NCBI GenBank assembly: GCA_947498765.1
Contig: CANMLG010000049.1
Span: 26,283-90,282 of the forward strand
Source of the DNA: an uncultured Aquimarina sp.
GTDB taxonomy: Bacteria; Bacteroidota; Bacteroidia; Flavobacteriales; Flavobacteriaceae
Length of the DNA stretch: 64,000 bases
Reading direction: 5' to 3'
Positions 8,291 through 17,114 of the stretch are shown here, piece by piece (the stretch's first letter is position 1; each line of letters starts with the position of its first letter). Made by a program: the position numbers and the translations under genes. Under the pieces are notes generated by a model, which saw nothing but the letters and a program-made list of their open reading frames with translations, searched no databases and was not told where the DNA came from.

Positions 8291-9547
8291 ATGATTGTAA
8301 ATAGTATTGTGGTCAAAATTGCCAGTAGATGTAATTTAAATTGCTCATACTGTTATGTTTATAACTTAGGTGACAACACCTACTTAAAGCAACCCAAATT
8401 AATGAATTATAACAATGTTGATTCACTTATTTTAAAAGTATTAGAGCATTGTCAAAATAATAATCTTAATAATTTTCAATTTATATTTCATGGTGGTGAA
8501 CCGCTTCTTCAAAAAGAAGATTTCTTTACCTATTTTATAAGTGAGGCAAACAGAGTTATCGCTAGTAAAAAGATTCAGTGTTTTTATTCTTTACAAACAA
8601 ATGGTATTCTATTAAATGAAAAATGGTGTAAATTATTTAATGAATTGAATATTCAAATCGGCATTAGTTTAGATGGATATAAAGAAATTAACGACAAATA
8701 TAGAGTTGATCATAAAGGAAACGGTAGTTATGATAACGTTGTTAAAGGATTACAAATCGGCCAAAAATTTCTAAATAATAAGCCTGGTCTTTTAAGTGTA
8801 ATGGATATAGAGAGTGATCCTGTAAAATTTTATACTAACCTAAAAAATTTAGACATAAAACATTTCGATTTATTATGGCCACATGCAACTCATGATATTC
8901 AACCAAATATTGAAAACCTAACAAAAGAAGATCCTAAAACACCTAATACATTCTATGCCAATTGGCTCATCAAAATTTTTGAAATTTGGTATGCTGAAAA
9001 AAATAAAACAAAAATAAGAATAACCGTTTTTGACACTATTATTGATTTAATTTTAGGAAAAGAATATGCTAGTAATGAAGACTTGGGCCTTTCGGATGTA
9101 GGGCTTTTGGTAATAGAAACCAATGGTGATATTGAAGTTGTTGGCGCACTAAAAATTTGCGGAAATGGATTTACCAAAAGTGGAGCAAATATTAAAAATC
9201 ATACATTTAGCGATGCTTTAGAAACAAAATTAGCTAAAGTGTACTATAATAGTCATAAATTATTACCAGTAAAATGTACTAAATGTCCTATAGTAGATAT
9301 TTGTGGTGGGGGGCATATACATACCCGATTTAGTAAATTAAATGGTTTTAATAACACCTCTGTATATTGTAACGATTTTTTAAAATTAATTACACATATT
9401 CAAAATACAATTTTTGATAGTTTGCCTAAAAAATATCAAAACGATTTTGATAAAATTACTTACGATGATTTGAATACTTATTTTAATGAGATTAACTTTA
9501 GCTTGACTGAAACTCCTCAATATATTGATGAATTAAGCTCTTTTTAA
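8291..9547 (+). CDS. Radical SAM/SPASM peptide maturase, cyclophane-forming type
   Basis: This 418-residue enzyme has the radical SAM cluster motif CNLNCSYC (Cys14, Cys18, Cys21), the FHGGEPL motif and a C-terminal SPASM domain with CTKCPIVDICGGGHIHTRF and a later YCNDF. The GGGHxHxRxS motif and the DLLWPHATHD segment are typical of the FxsB/GrrM/XyeB group, which forms aromatic-to-side-chain C-C crosslinks (three-residue cyclophanes) in short precursors. The Cys-lined precursor gene is immediately upstream; the exporter genes follow after about 0.7 kb. A sactionine or other thioether function is less likely because the core has no cysteine. Confidence 0.87.
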   Translation: MIVNSIVVKIASRCNLNCSYCYVYNLGDNTYLKQPKLMNYNNVDSLILKVLEHCQNNNLNNFQFIFHGGEPLLQKEDFFTYFISEANRVIASKKIQCFYSLQTNGILLNEKWCKLFNELNIQIGISLDGYKEINDKYRVDHKGNGSYDNVVKGLQIGQKFLNNKPGLLSVMDIESDPVKFYTNLKNLDIKHFDLLWPHATHDIQPNIENLTKEDPKTPNTFYANWLIKIFEIWYAEKNKTKIRITVFDTIIDLILGKEYASNEDLGLSDVGLLVIETNGDIEVVGALKICGNGFTKSGANIKNHTFSDALETKLAKVYYNSHKLLPVKCTKCPIVDICGGGHIHTRFSKLNGFNNTSVYCNDFLKLITHIQNTIFDSLPKKYQNDFDKITYDDLNTYFNEINFSLTETPQYIDELSSF

Positions 9548-9720
9548 ACCACTTAACTATGACTTATTTTAATTATAAAAGCCTTAAATAATACTACTCA
9601 ATTGATAAAATTTCTTTTAAGTTACATTTAACATTAAAAAATTGATTTACAATTATAGTACTGATATTTTTAGTTATGATTAATTACAAAAAATTATGAA
9701 CTATTATAAGCAGAACAGAA

Positions 9721-9870
9721 ATGAAAACAATTTTTGGCAGCAAAGAACACCCATCCTTTACAATACATAATGGCAGCGGTGGCGGTGCGGGTTATTTTTT
9801 AAAGAATGCATACAATAGTGGTTGCAAAGAGTCTGGCCCTAATAATCCTCAAAAGATTTTTCTGTTCTAA
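9721..9870 (+). CDS. Small Gly-rich peptide, possible second precursor
   Basis: A 49-residue frame starts MKTIFGSKEHPSFTIHNG, continues SGGGAGYFLKNAYNSG and ends in PNNPQKIFLF. A double-glycine at residues 20-21 or 21-22 falls at a normal distance for a cleaved leader. It lies between the maturase and the exporter, on the same strand, and is followed by a terminator at 9899-9920, which supports a short transcript of its own. No homologous leader to the first precursor is visible, and it has one cysteine. It could also be an unrelated or non-coding frame. Confidence 0.45.
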   Translation: MKTIFGSKEHPSFTIHNGSGGGAGYFLKNAYNSGCKESGPNNPQKIFLF

Positions 9871-9898
9871 CTGCTGCTGCCTTGTTTGATTATTATTT

Positions 9899-9920
9899 GG
9901 CTTTTAATTAAAGCCTTTTT
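9899..9920 (+). terminator. Rho-independent terminator after the small Gly-rich gene
   Basis: The stem ggcttt / aaagcc with a short AT loop is followed by five T residues, 29 bases after the stop at 9870. Confidence 0.6.
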
Positions 9921-10033
9921 AACATATATTTTACTTATGTAATTGTAATACTGTTTACTATTCTAAACACATTATATGGTCAAAAAAAAGTAGCCTTGTG
10001 GTAGGCTATAAATGAACACTTTAAAAGTTCTAA

Positions 10034-10257
10034 GAATATTTAAAAAAACCTCAACATAAAAAATTGCACAATAAATATAATGGCAAAGGTTTTAAAATAG
10101 TAAGTATATCAAGTGACCATTCTGATAGAATTGATCATTGGGAAAAAATTATTGAAAAATATCAACTACCATGTCCACAATACCTAGATGAAAATAATAT
10201 TGAGTGCCAAAATGATAATATAAATTATTTTCCGATCTCTTTTTTATCGAAGAAATG
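10034..10257 (+). pseudogene. Thioredoxin-like (TlpA/AhpC type) gene fragment
   Basis: The frame reads EYLKKPQHKKLHNKYNGKGF, then KIVSISSDHSDRIDHWEKII and KYQLPCPQYLDEN, with a final YFPISFL. This is the middle and late part of a TlpA/ResA-like thioredoxin fold protein. The catalytic CxxC region and the N-terminal signal are absent, and the frame stops early, so it is a remnant. A start at TTG 10064 would give only 64 residues. Thioredoxin-like genes are common next to flavobacterial peptide exporters, so it may be an old part of the cluster. Confidence 0.7.
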
Positions 10258-10276
10258 AGAGAAAATTCTGATTTTA

Positions 10277-12508
10277 TTGAATAAAAAATTACCTAATTTG
10301 AAACAAACCTTCCCACATTACCGTCAACCCGATTCTAAAGACTGTGGACCCACATGTATTAGAATCATTGCCAAGTTTTATGGGAAACTTTATCCATTAG
10401 CCTTTTTAAGAGAATTATCCGAAACCATTCGTGATGGGAGTAGCCTTTTGGGATTGAGCGAAGCGGCAGAGCATATTGGTTTTAGAACCTTGGCGATTAA
10501 AATTGATAGCCAGACTTTAGTAGAAACCCCACTGCCTTGTATATTGCATTGGAACAAACAACATTTTGTAGTACTCTATGAGGTAAAAACATCTAAAAAA
10601 GGAACTGTTTATTACATTTCGGACCCTGCACATGGTTTATTAAAATACAACGAACAAGAATTTTTAAAACATTGGATTGGCAATAATGCCACTGCCAACA
10701 CTAATGAAGGCGTTGCCTTATTATTTGAAACCACTCCTAAGTTTTATAAAGATACTACTCAACACGAAACCCAAGATCAACGCTTGGGTATTTCGTTTAT
10801 TTCTCCATATCTATTTAAATACAAAAAATTTATTGTTCAGTTGATTATTGGCTTACTTGCTGGTAGTCTATTACAACTCATTTTTCCTTTTTTAACCCAA
10901 AGCATTGTTGATGTGGGGATAAAAAACCAAGATGTACACTTTATTTACCTCATTCTTTTTGCCCAATTATTTCTTTTTATTGGTAAAACTGCCGTAGAAA
11001 TGATTCGGAGTTGGATTTTACTTCACCTTAGTACTCGAATCAATATTTCATTAATCTCCGATTTTTTTATCAAATTAATGAAGCTGCCCATTGCCTTTTT
11101 TGATACGCGTATGACAGGTGATATCCTCCAACGCATTAATGACCATCAACGCATTGAAAAGTTACTCACCACCTCGTCATTAAACGTATTATTCTCCATG
11201 GTGAATCTTTTTATTTTTGGAGTTGTATTGGCTTTTTACAGCCTATCCATTTTTGGAATTTTTATAGTGGGAAGCCTGTTTTATTTTTTATGGATTCGCA
11301 TTTTTCTTAAAAAAAGAGCCGACCTAGATTACAAGCGTTTTACCGAAGTAAGTCAGGAACAAAGCAAAGTCATTGAACTCATTAATGGCATGCAGGAAAT
11401 TAAATTACACAATGCCGAAAAACAAAAACGATGGGGCTGGGAATATTTACAAGCACGTTTGTTTAAAGTATCTATTGATGGATTAAAATTAGAACAATAC
11501 CAAAGTGTAGGCTCCAGTTTTATTAATGAATTTAAAAATATTCTAATCACGGTGTTTTCTGCAAAATTAGTGATTGATGGAAGCATCACTTTAGGAATGA
11601 TGCTCGCCATAGCCTACATTGTTGGTCAATTAAACTCCCCAATTGCACAACTGATTAATTTTGTACGCGAATTACAAGATGCTCAAATTTCATTGGATCG
11701 ACTTGCCGAAATTCACAACAAAAAAGACGAAGAGCAGCAAGTAGAAAAACAAATTCAAAGCATACCAGATAACCTCTCTTTTGAGTTAACTAAAGTGTCT
11801 TTTAGATATATTGGTACAGAAAATAAGGTGCTCGATCAATTGACATTACGCATTCCTGCAAAAAAAATCACAGCCATTGTAGGGGCTAGTGGCAGTGGTA
11901 AAACCACCTTAATGAAATTGTTACTCAAGTTTTACGAACCTAATGAAGGTAACATTAGCATTGGACCACACAATTTACAATACATATCACAAAGATCATG
12001 GCGCTCAAAAGTAGGCGTGGTGATGCAAGAAGGCTTTATATTTAGTGATACCATTGCTCATAACATTGCCGTTGGTGATGATCATGTTGACAAAGACAAA
12101 CTAGCTCATGCTGTACATGTGGCTAATATCAACGAGTTTATAGAGTCATTGCCTTTGAGTTACAATACTAAAATTGGTAGCGAAGGTATTGGCTTAAGTA
12201 CGGGTCAAAAACAGCGTATTTTAATTGCCAGAGCCGTATACAAAAATCCTGATTATTTGTTTTTTGACGAAGCTACTAGTGCTTTAGATGCCAATAATGA
12301 AAAAATAATTATTGAACGCTTGAATCACTTTTTTAAGGATAAAACCGTGGTTGTGATTGCGCATCGTTTAAGCACCGTAAAAAATGCCGATCAAATTGTG
12401 GTACTCAACAAAGGCGCTATTATTGAACAAGGCGATCACGAAAGTTTAGTAAAACAACGAGAAGCTTATTATAGTTTAGTTAAAAATCAACTAGAATTAG
12501 GGGCATAA
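10277..12508 (+). CDS. Peptidase-containing ABC transporter (C39 bacteriocin exporter)
   Basis: The 743-residue protein has an N-terminal C39 peptidase domain with catalytic Cys23 (KDCGPTC), His96 (WNKQHFVVL) and Asp116 (SDPAHG), five or six membrane helices (about 185-440), and a C-terminal ATPase with Walker A GASGSGKTT, signature LSTGQKQR and Walker B YLFFDEATSALD. Such proteins cut leaders after a double glycine and export the core peptide. It starts at TTG 10277 because no ATG lies before the peptidase motif. It is followed one base later by the HlyD-type gene. It fits the GG site in the precursor at 8041. Confidence 0.93.
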   Translation: MNKKLPNLKQTFPHYRQPDSKDCGPTCIRIIAKFYGKLYPLAFLRELSETIRDGSSLLGLSEAAEHIGFRTLAIKIDSQTLVETPLPCILHWNKQHFVVLYEVKTSKKGTVYYISDPAHGLLKYNEQEFLKHWIGNNATANTNEGVALLFETTPKFYKDTTQHETQDQRLGISFISPYLFKYKKFIVQLIIGLLAGSLLQLIFPFLTQSIVDVGIKNQDVHFIYLILFAQLFLFIGKTAVEMIRSWILLHLSTRINISLISDFFIKLMKLPIAFFDTRMTGDILQRINDHQRIEKLLTTSSLNVLFSMVNLFIFGVVLAFYSLSIFGIFIVGSLFYFLWIRIFLKKRADLDYKRFTEVSQEQSKVIELINGMQEIKLHNAEKQKRWGWEYLQARLFKVSIDGLKLEQYQSVGSSFINEFKNILITVFSAKLVIDGSITLGMMLAIAYIVGQLNSPIAQLINFVRELQDAQISLDRLAEIHNKKDEEQQVEKQIQSIPDNLSFELTKVSFRYIGTENKVLDQLTLRIPAKKITAIVGASGSGKTTLMKLLLKFYEPNEGNISIGPHNLQYISQRSWRSKVGVVMQEGFIFSDTIAHNIAVGDDHVDKDKLAHAVHVANINEFIESLPLSYNTKIGSEGIGLSTGQKQRILIARAVYKNPDYLFFDEATSALDANNEKIIIERLNHFFKDKTVVVIAHRLSTVKNADQIVVLNKGAIIEQGDHESLVKQREAYYSLVKNQLELGA

Positions 12509-12509
12509 T

Positions 12510-13805
12510 ATGGAAAATACTCTACCAGATATTGAGCTTAGAAGCGAAGAAGTCCAAGAGATTTTAACCAAAGTGCCTCATTGGATGATTCGGTGGGGTA
12601 GTTTCCTCTTTTTTTTATTAATTGTAATGTTATTATTAATCACTTACGTTGTAAAATACCCCGATAGCATTCCTTGCCAAGCAGTAGTAACTTCGGAACT
12701 CCCACCCGAAAAAATTTACGCTCAAAAAACAGGAAAAATTGCAAATATCCTTACCCAAAATAATAGTTTAGTTAATGAAAATACACCCATTGCTATTTTA
12801 CAAAACACGGCTAATTATAAGGATGTATTTTTATTAAAGTCCATTGTAGATACTTTAAAAATCAATAACAAAACTTTTGACTTTCCTTTTGATGAATTAC
12901 CGGTGTTGTATTTAGGCGAAATTAATACGGCGTTTATACTATTTGAAAATAGTTATTCCGAATACGTATTGAATAATAAATTAAATCCCTTTGACAATGA
13001 AAAAAGAGCGAATCAGATTTCGATTATCGAATTAAAGAAACGCTTGTTTACCACTATCAATCAAAAGGAAATTCGAAAACAAGAACTCGAATTACAACAA
13101 AAAGACTTGAGTAGACAAGAACAACTATTTTCCAAAGGAGTCATTTCATCGCAAGCCTATGAAAACCGAAAACTAAGCCTATTACAAGCCGAAAGGGAGT
13201 ATAGTTCCATTGCATTAACCATATCACAACTTAACGAACAAATTAGCCAAGCCAACAAAAATAATAGAGGTACTACGGTAAACAGAACTCGAGAGGAGGT
13301 TCGTTTGTTTAAAAACGTAATTCAATCATACAATCAATTAAAAACGGCTTTACAACAGTGGGAAATCAACAATGTCCTCAAAGCGTCAATCACAGGAACC
13401 TTATCTTTTTTAAACCATTGGAGCATCAATCAAAGTGTCACCAAAGGTGATTTTATGTTTACGGTGATTCCTGAAAAAAATAAAGATTATGTAGTTAAAC
13501 TGAAAGCCCCAGTAACAAATGCCGGAAAAATTAAAAAAGGGCAACGCGTAAACATCAATTTGGAAACCTATCCCGAGCAAGAATTTGGAATGCTCATTGG
13601 GAAAATAAAACGCATATCATTGGTACCAGATGCTAACGGACAATATATAATTGACGCTTCATTACCTAACAAACTAGTAACTAGCTATAATAAACCCCTC
13701 GATTTTAAACAAGAAATGAGCGGTAGTGCCGAAATCATTACCGAAGACCTCAGACTCATTGAACGCTTTTTTTATCAACTTCGAAAAGCGTTTGATAGAT
13801 CATAA
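12510..13805 (+). CDS. HlyD-family membrane fusion protein of the peptide exporter
   Basis: This 431-residue protein has a short cytoplasmic N-terminus, one membrane helix (about 30-48, FLFFLLIVMLLLITYVV), a lipoyl-like half (EKIYAQKTGKIANILTQNNS), a coiled coil of about 100 residues (160-270), then the second lipoyl half and a beta-barrel domain. It pairs with the preceding ABC transporter to link the inner membrane to an outer-membrane channel. No TolC-like gene is in the window, so the channel must be encoded elsewhere. It is the last gene of the cluster. Confidence 0.9.
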   Translation: MENTLPDIELRSEEVQEILTKVPHWMIRWGSFLFFLLIVMLLLITYVVKYPDSIPCQAVVTSELPPEKIYAQKTGKIANILTQNNSLVNENTPIAILQNTANYKDVFLLKSIVDTLKINNKTFDFPFDELPVLYLGEINTAFILFENSYSEYVLNNKLNPFDNEKRANQISIIELKKRLFTTINQKEIRKQELELQQKDLSRQEQLFSKGVISSQAYENRKLSLLQAEREYSSIALTISQLNEQISQANKNNRGTTVNRTREEVRLFKNVIQSYNQLKTALQQWEINNVLKASITGTLSFLNHWSINQSVTKGDFMFTVIPEKNKDYVVKLKAPVTNAGKIKKGQRVNINLETYPEQEFGMLIGKIKRISLVPDANGQYIIDASLPNKLVTSYNKPLDFKQEMSGSAEIITEDLRLIERFFYQLRKAFDRS

Positions 13806-13807
13806 TT

Positions 13808-14260
13808 TCAACTCACCTCAACAATCTCAGTAGACTTCCCTCTAAACACAAAATGATCCCCTTTCTTTTTTCCTAACAAAAGCTGACCAATAGGAGATTG
13901 CATGGATATAGCATATATCTTTTTCCCAGCTACTACTAACTCGCCCGCAGAAATACTAATATAATAACTCATGGTATCCGTAACTATATAACTACCCAAG
14001 GTGATTAATACCGTTGATTTATCCCATTGTAATTTCTTTAAAGTAGCTTCTAAACGCTCTACTTCCTTTAATTGATTTCCCGCTTTTTCACGCTCTAATT
14101 GCAACATGGCTCGCCCAGTTTCATGCTTATCCCCAGCAGTACTTTTGCTTTCGGAAGTCATTGAAGTATGAATTTCGTCAATAATGCGTTGAATATTGCT
14201 TCGTTTATTCAAAACAAAATGTACACACTGATTATATAGTTCTTGCTTCAGCTTAGTCAT
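13808..14260 (-). CDS. GreA/GreB-like C-terminal domain protein
   Basis: The start at 14260 gives MTKLKQELYNQC and a 150-residue protein. An N-terminal helical hairpin (RAMLQLEREKAGNQLKEVER) is followed by a GreAB C-terminal beta domain (SPIGQLLLGKKKGDHFVFRG). It is shorter at the N-terminal coiled coil than true GreA and belongs to the flavobacterial GreA/GreB-like group. It may bind the RNA polymerase secondary channel. It ends 2 bases from the stop of the convergent HlyD-type gene. Confidence 0.75.
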   Translation of the reverse strand: MTKLKQELYNQCVHFVLNKRSNIQRIIDEIHTSMTSESKSTAGDKHETGRAMLQLEREKAGNQLKEVERLEATLKKLQWDKSTVLITLGSYIVTDTMSYYISISAGELVVAGKKIYAISMQSPIGQLLLGKKKGDHFVFRGKSTEIVEVS

Positions 14261-14414
14261 AAATACACACTTTTTTTTAAACACAACATAAACCCAGATT
14301 ATGCGATAGAACGATATAATCTTAATAAGTTAGGCATGTTTATTGCAGAAAATTATAAGTTTAGAAAAATACATATATTAATCAAGTTAACCGCTATTGC
14401 CGAGAAACATATTT

Positions 14415-15143
14415 ATGAAATATTTTTTACCCGTTTTGCTCATTTTTATTCTTTCTTTTTGGAGTTGTAATCAGACCATCACTCCTATTAAAAAAACAGA
14501 AACAGCATCTACTGCTTCTGAATTATCACAAAAGGATACTATTTCATTTGCTAAAGAAATTCCTACTATTAAAATCAACAATTTAACTAGTGTTTCCGAT
14601 ACTACTTTTATTAAAATTGCTGATTATAACTCAAATTTTTTTTATGATTTACGCTATGCTACCCCCAATAATTTTTTAAAAGAAAAAGTGTATGAGTGCG
14701 CTCAATGTTATACCAGAGCCAAAACCGCTAAAGCATTGATTAAAGCCAACAATTACTTGATGAGCAAAGGCTACAAAATCAAATTTTTTGACTGTTACCG
14801 GCCTAATTCGGTACAATATAAAATGTGGAAAATTATGCCAAACCCTCAATATGTGGCTAACCCAAAAAAAGGATCCATACATAACAAAGGAGGTGCTGTT
14901 GACATTACATTAACTGATCTAGACGGCAAAGAAGTAGACATGGGTACCGACTTTGATTTTTTTGGTTGGAAAGCTTATCACACCAATACTTCATTACCAA
15001 AAAAAATAGTAGAAAACAGAAAACTATTAAAAACAACCATGGAACACTTTGGCTTTTGGTCCATCCGTACCGAATGGTGGCACTATAATTTAAAAGGCAC
15101 AGGCAACTATAAAATTGCTGATTTTAAATGGGACTGTCCTTAA
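14415..15143 (+). CDS. D-alanyl-D-alanine dipeptidase (M15D, VanX/DdpX family) lipoprotein
   Basis: The ATG at 14415 is chosen since it begins the lipoprotein signal MKYFLPVLLIFILSFWSC. The mature enzyme shows the M15 zinc motifs: SIHNKGGAVDITL (His, Asp ligands) and EWWHYN (catalytic Glu and His ligand), plus the family segment FFDCYRPNSVQYKMW. Length (242) is normal. The enzyme splits D-Ala-D-Ala from cell-wall turnover in the periplasm. It is followed by a terminator shared with the convergent accC gene. There is no vancomycin-resistance context. Confidence 0.88.
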   Translation: MKYFLPVLLIFILSFWSCNQTITPIKKTETASTASELSQKDTISFAKEIPTIKINNLTSVSDTTFIKIADYNSNFFYDLRYATPNNFLKEKVYECAQCYTRAKTAKALIKANNYLMSKGYKIKFFDCYRPNSVQYKMWKIMPNPQYVANPKKGSIHNKGGAVDITLTDLDGKEVDMGTDFDFFGWKAYHTNTSLPKKIVENRKLLKTTMEHFGFWSIRTEWWHYNLKGTGNYKIADFKWDCP

Positions 15144-15162
15144 TAATAACTTATATTAAAAT

Positions 15163-15195
15163 AAAAAAGACCCCTACTTTTTGTAGAGATCTTTT
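15163..15195. terminator. Bidirectional terminator between dipeptidase and accC
   Basis: An A-rich left arm aaaagacccctac pairs with gtagagatctttt across a T loop, with A and T runs on the two sides. It lies between two converging genes. Confidence 0.7.
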
Positions 15196-15214
15196 ATACT
15201 ATCATTTTAAAAAT

Positions 15215-16552
15215 TTATTGAATTTCAAAGTCTTCCATAAACTTAGTGGTGTAATCACCATCAATATAATCTTGATGATCCATTAATTGTCTGTGGAAAG
15301 GAATGGTTGTTTTAATACCTTCAATAATAAATTCATCCAAAGCACGCTTCATTTTATTGATAGCCTCCTCACGTGTTTGCGCCGTGGTGATTAACTTGGC
15401 AATCATTGAATCGTAATTTGGTGGAATCATATAACCACTATACACATGCGTATCCACACGTACACCATGTCCTCCTGGGATATGTAAATTAGTTATTTTC
15501 CCTGGAGAAGGTCTAAATCCATTATGTGGATCTTCGGCATTAATACGACACTCAATAGAATGTAATTCTGGGAAATAATTTTTACCAGAAATTGGCACTC
15601 CCGAAGCTACTAAAATTTGCTCTTGAATTAAGTCGTAATTCACTACCTCCTCTGTAATTGGGTGCTCCACCTGAATACGCGTATTCATTTCCATAAAGTA
15701 AAAATTTCGGTGTTTGTCTACCAAAAACTCTACTGTCCCAGCACCTTCATACTTAATAAACTCTGCAGCTTTAACAGCCGCATTACCCATGTCATTTCTT
15801 AACTTATCCGTCATAAATGGCGATGGTGTTTCTTCAGTCAATTTTTGATGGCGTCGTTGTACAGAACAATCTCTTTCCGATAAATGACAGGCTTTACCTT
15901 TACTATCTCCAACAATTTGGATTTCGATATGTCTAGGCTCTTCAATAAGCTTTTCCATATACATGCCGTCATTTCCAAAACAAGCTTTAGCCTCTTGTCT
16001 AGCATCTTCCCAAGCTTTTTGTAAATCCTCGGCAGCCCAAACAGCACGCATCCCTTTACCTCCACCACCTGCGGTAGCTTTTAGCATTACGGGATAACCT
16101 ATTTCTTCGGCTAGTTGTTCTGTTTCTTCAAAAGTTTCTAAAATACCTTCAGATCCAGGTACGGTAGGTACTCCTGCTTCAATCATTGTCGCTTTCGCAG
16201 AAGCTTTATCCCCCATACGATCAATCATTTCGGCACTAGCTCCAATGAATTTGATATCATGCTCTTCGCATATTTTTGAAAAATTTGCGTTTTCAGACAA
16301 AAATCCATATCCTGGATGTATCGCATCGGCATTCGTAATTTCTGCAGCAGCAATAATACTTGAAATTTTCAAGTAAGATTCATTACTTGGTGCAGGACCA
16401 ATACATACCGCCTCATCTGCGAAACGAACATGTAAACTGTCAGCATCTGCTGTTGAATATACAGCTACTGTTTTTATGCCCATTTCCTTACAAGTACGAA
16501 TAACACGAAGTGCAATTTCGCCTCGGTTGGCAATTAATATTTTTTTAAACAT
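15215..16552 (-). CDS. accC: Biotin carboxylase subunit of acetyl-CoA carboxylase
   Basis: The 445-residue protein has the biotin carboxylase N-terminal domain ([20 protein letters not shown]), the ATP-grasp Gly-rich loop ([15 protein letters not shown]), the catalytic segments [20 protein letters not shown] and VEHPITEEV, and the C-terminal domain. All key motifs are intact and the length is usual. It carboxylates the biotin of AccB with ATP and bicarbonate, the first step of fatty acid synthesis. It is the last gene of a fabH-accB-accC transcript, 32 bases after accB. Confidence 0.97.
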   Translation of the reverse strand: MFKKILIANRGEIALRVIRTCKEMGIKTVAVYSTADADSLHVRFADEAVCIGPAPSNESYLKISSIIAAAEITNADAIHPGYGFLSENANFSKICEEHDIKFIGASAEMIDRMGDKASAKATMIEAGVPTVPGSEGILETFEETEQLAEEIGYPVMLKATAGGGGKGMRAVWAAEDLQKAWEDARQEAKACFGNDGMYMEKLIEEPRHIEIQIVGDSKGKACHLSERDCSVQRRHQKLTEETPSPFMTDKLRNDMGNAAVKAAEFIKYEGAGTVEFLVDKHRNFYFMEMNTRIQVEHPITEEVVNYDLIQEQILVASGVPISGKNYFPELHSIECRINAEDPHNGFRPSPGKITNLHIPGGHGVRVDTHVYSGYMIPPNYDSMIAKLITTAQTREEAINKMKRALDEFIIEGIKTTIPFHRQLMDHQDYIDGDYTTKFMEDFEIQ

Positions 16553-16584
16553 AATATAGTACGTTTAGTTACCTAAAAAGTGAC

Positions 16585-17076
16585 CTAAGATGGGTCAACT
16601 AAAAATAAGGGTTGATCAAATTCAACTGGTGATGAATCATCCACAAGAATTTTAACAATTTTACCCGAAACTTCGCTTTCAATTTCATTGAAAAGCTTCA
16701 TTGCTTCAATAACACAAAGCACGTCACCTTCGCCAATACTATCACCTACCTCAATAAAATTAGGCTTGTCTGGTGATGGTTTACGGTAAAATGTTCCAAT
16801 TATAGGAGACTTAACTGTAATATATTTTGAATCATCATCAGCTGTTGCTGCATCTGTAGCAACTACAGGGGCTGTTTCTTGCACTGGTGCCGCATGCGCA
16901 ATTGCTTGAGGGGCTGCTGGAGCAGCTGCCGTTGGCATTTGCTGAATGATGGTTGTTTCCTTTTCATCGGATCCTGTTCTAATGGTGATTTTAACATCAT
17001 CCATTTCTAATTTCACTTCGCTTGCTCCAGATTTGGCAACAAACTTGATCAGGTTTTGAATTTCCTTTAAATCCAT
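16585..17076 (-). CDS. accB: Biotin carboxyl carrier protein of acetyl-CoA carboxylase
   Basis: The 163-residue protein has an N-terminal domain (MDLKEIQNLIKFVAKSGASE), an Ala/Pro-rich hinge (about 45-75) and the biotinyl domain with the target lysine in VIEAMKLFNEIE. It carries the carboxyl group between AccC and the transferase. It lies between fabH and accC with short gaps, the usual order in Flavobacteriia. A biotin operon sits about 41 kb away in the same window. Confidence 0.97.
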   Translation of the reverse strand: MDLKEIQNLIKFVAKSGASEVKLEMDDVKITIRTGSDEKETTIIQQMPTAAAPAAPQAIAHAAPVQETAPVVATDAATADDDSKYITVKSPIIGTFYRKPSPDKPNFIEVGDSIGEGDVLCVIEAMKLFNEIESEVSGKIVKILVDDSSPVEFDQPLFLVDPS

Positions 17077-17114
17077 GATATAGATACGTTGTTAATTGTT
17101 GTTGTGTTTGTTAG

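Noticed and set aside
14415..15143. The VanX-like dipeptidase as a vancomycin resistance gene
   Set aside because: No vanH, vanA or vanRS-like genes are near. It has a lipoprotein signal and fits a cell-wall recycling role.
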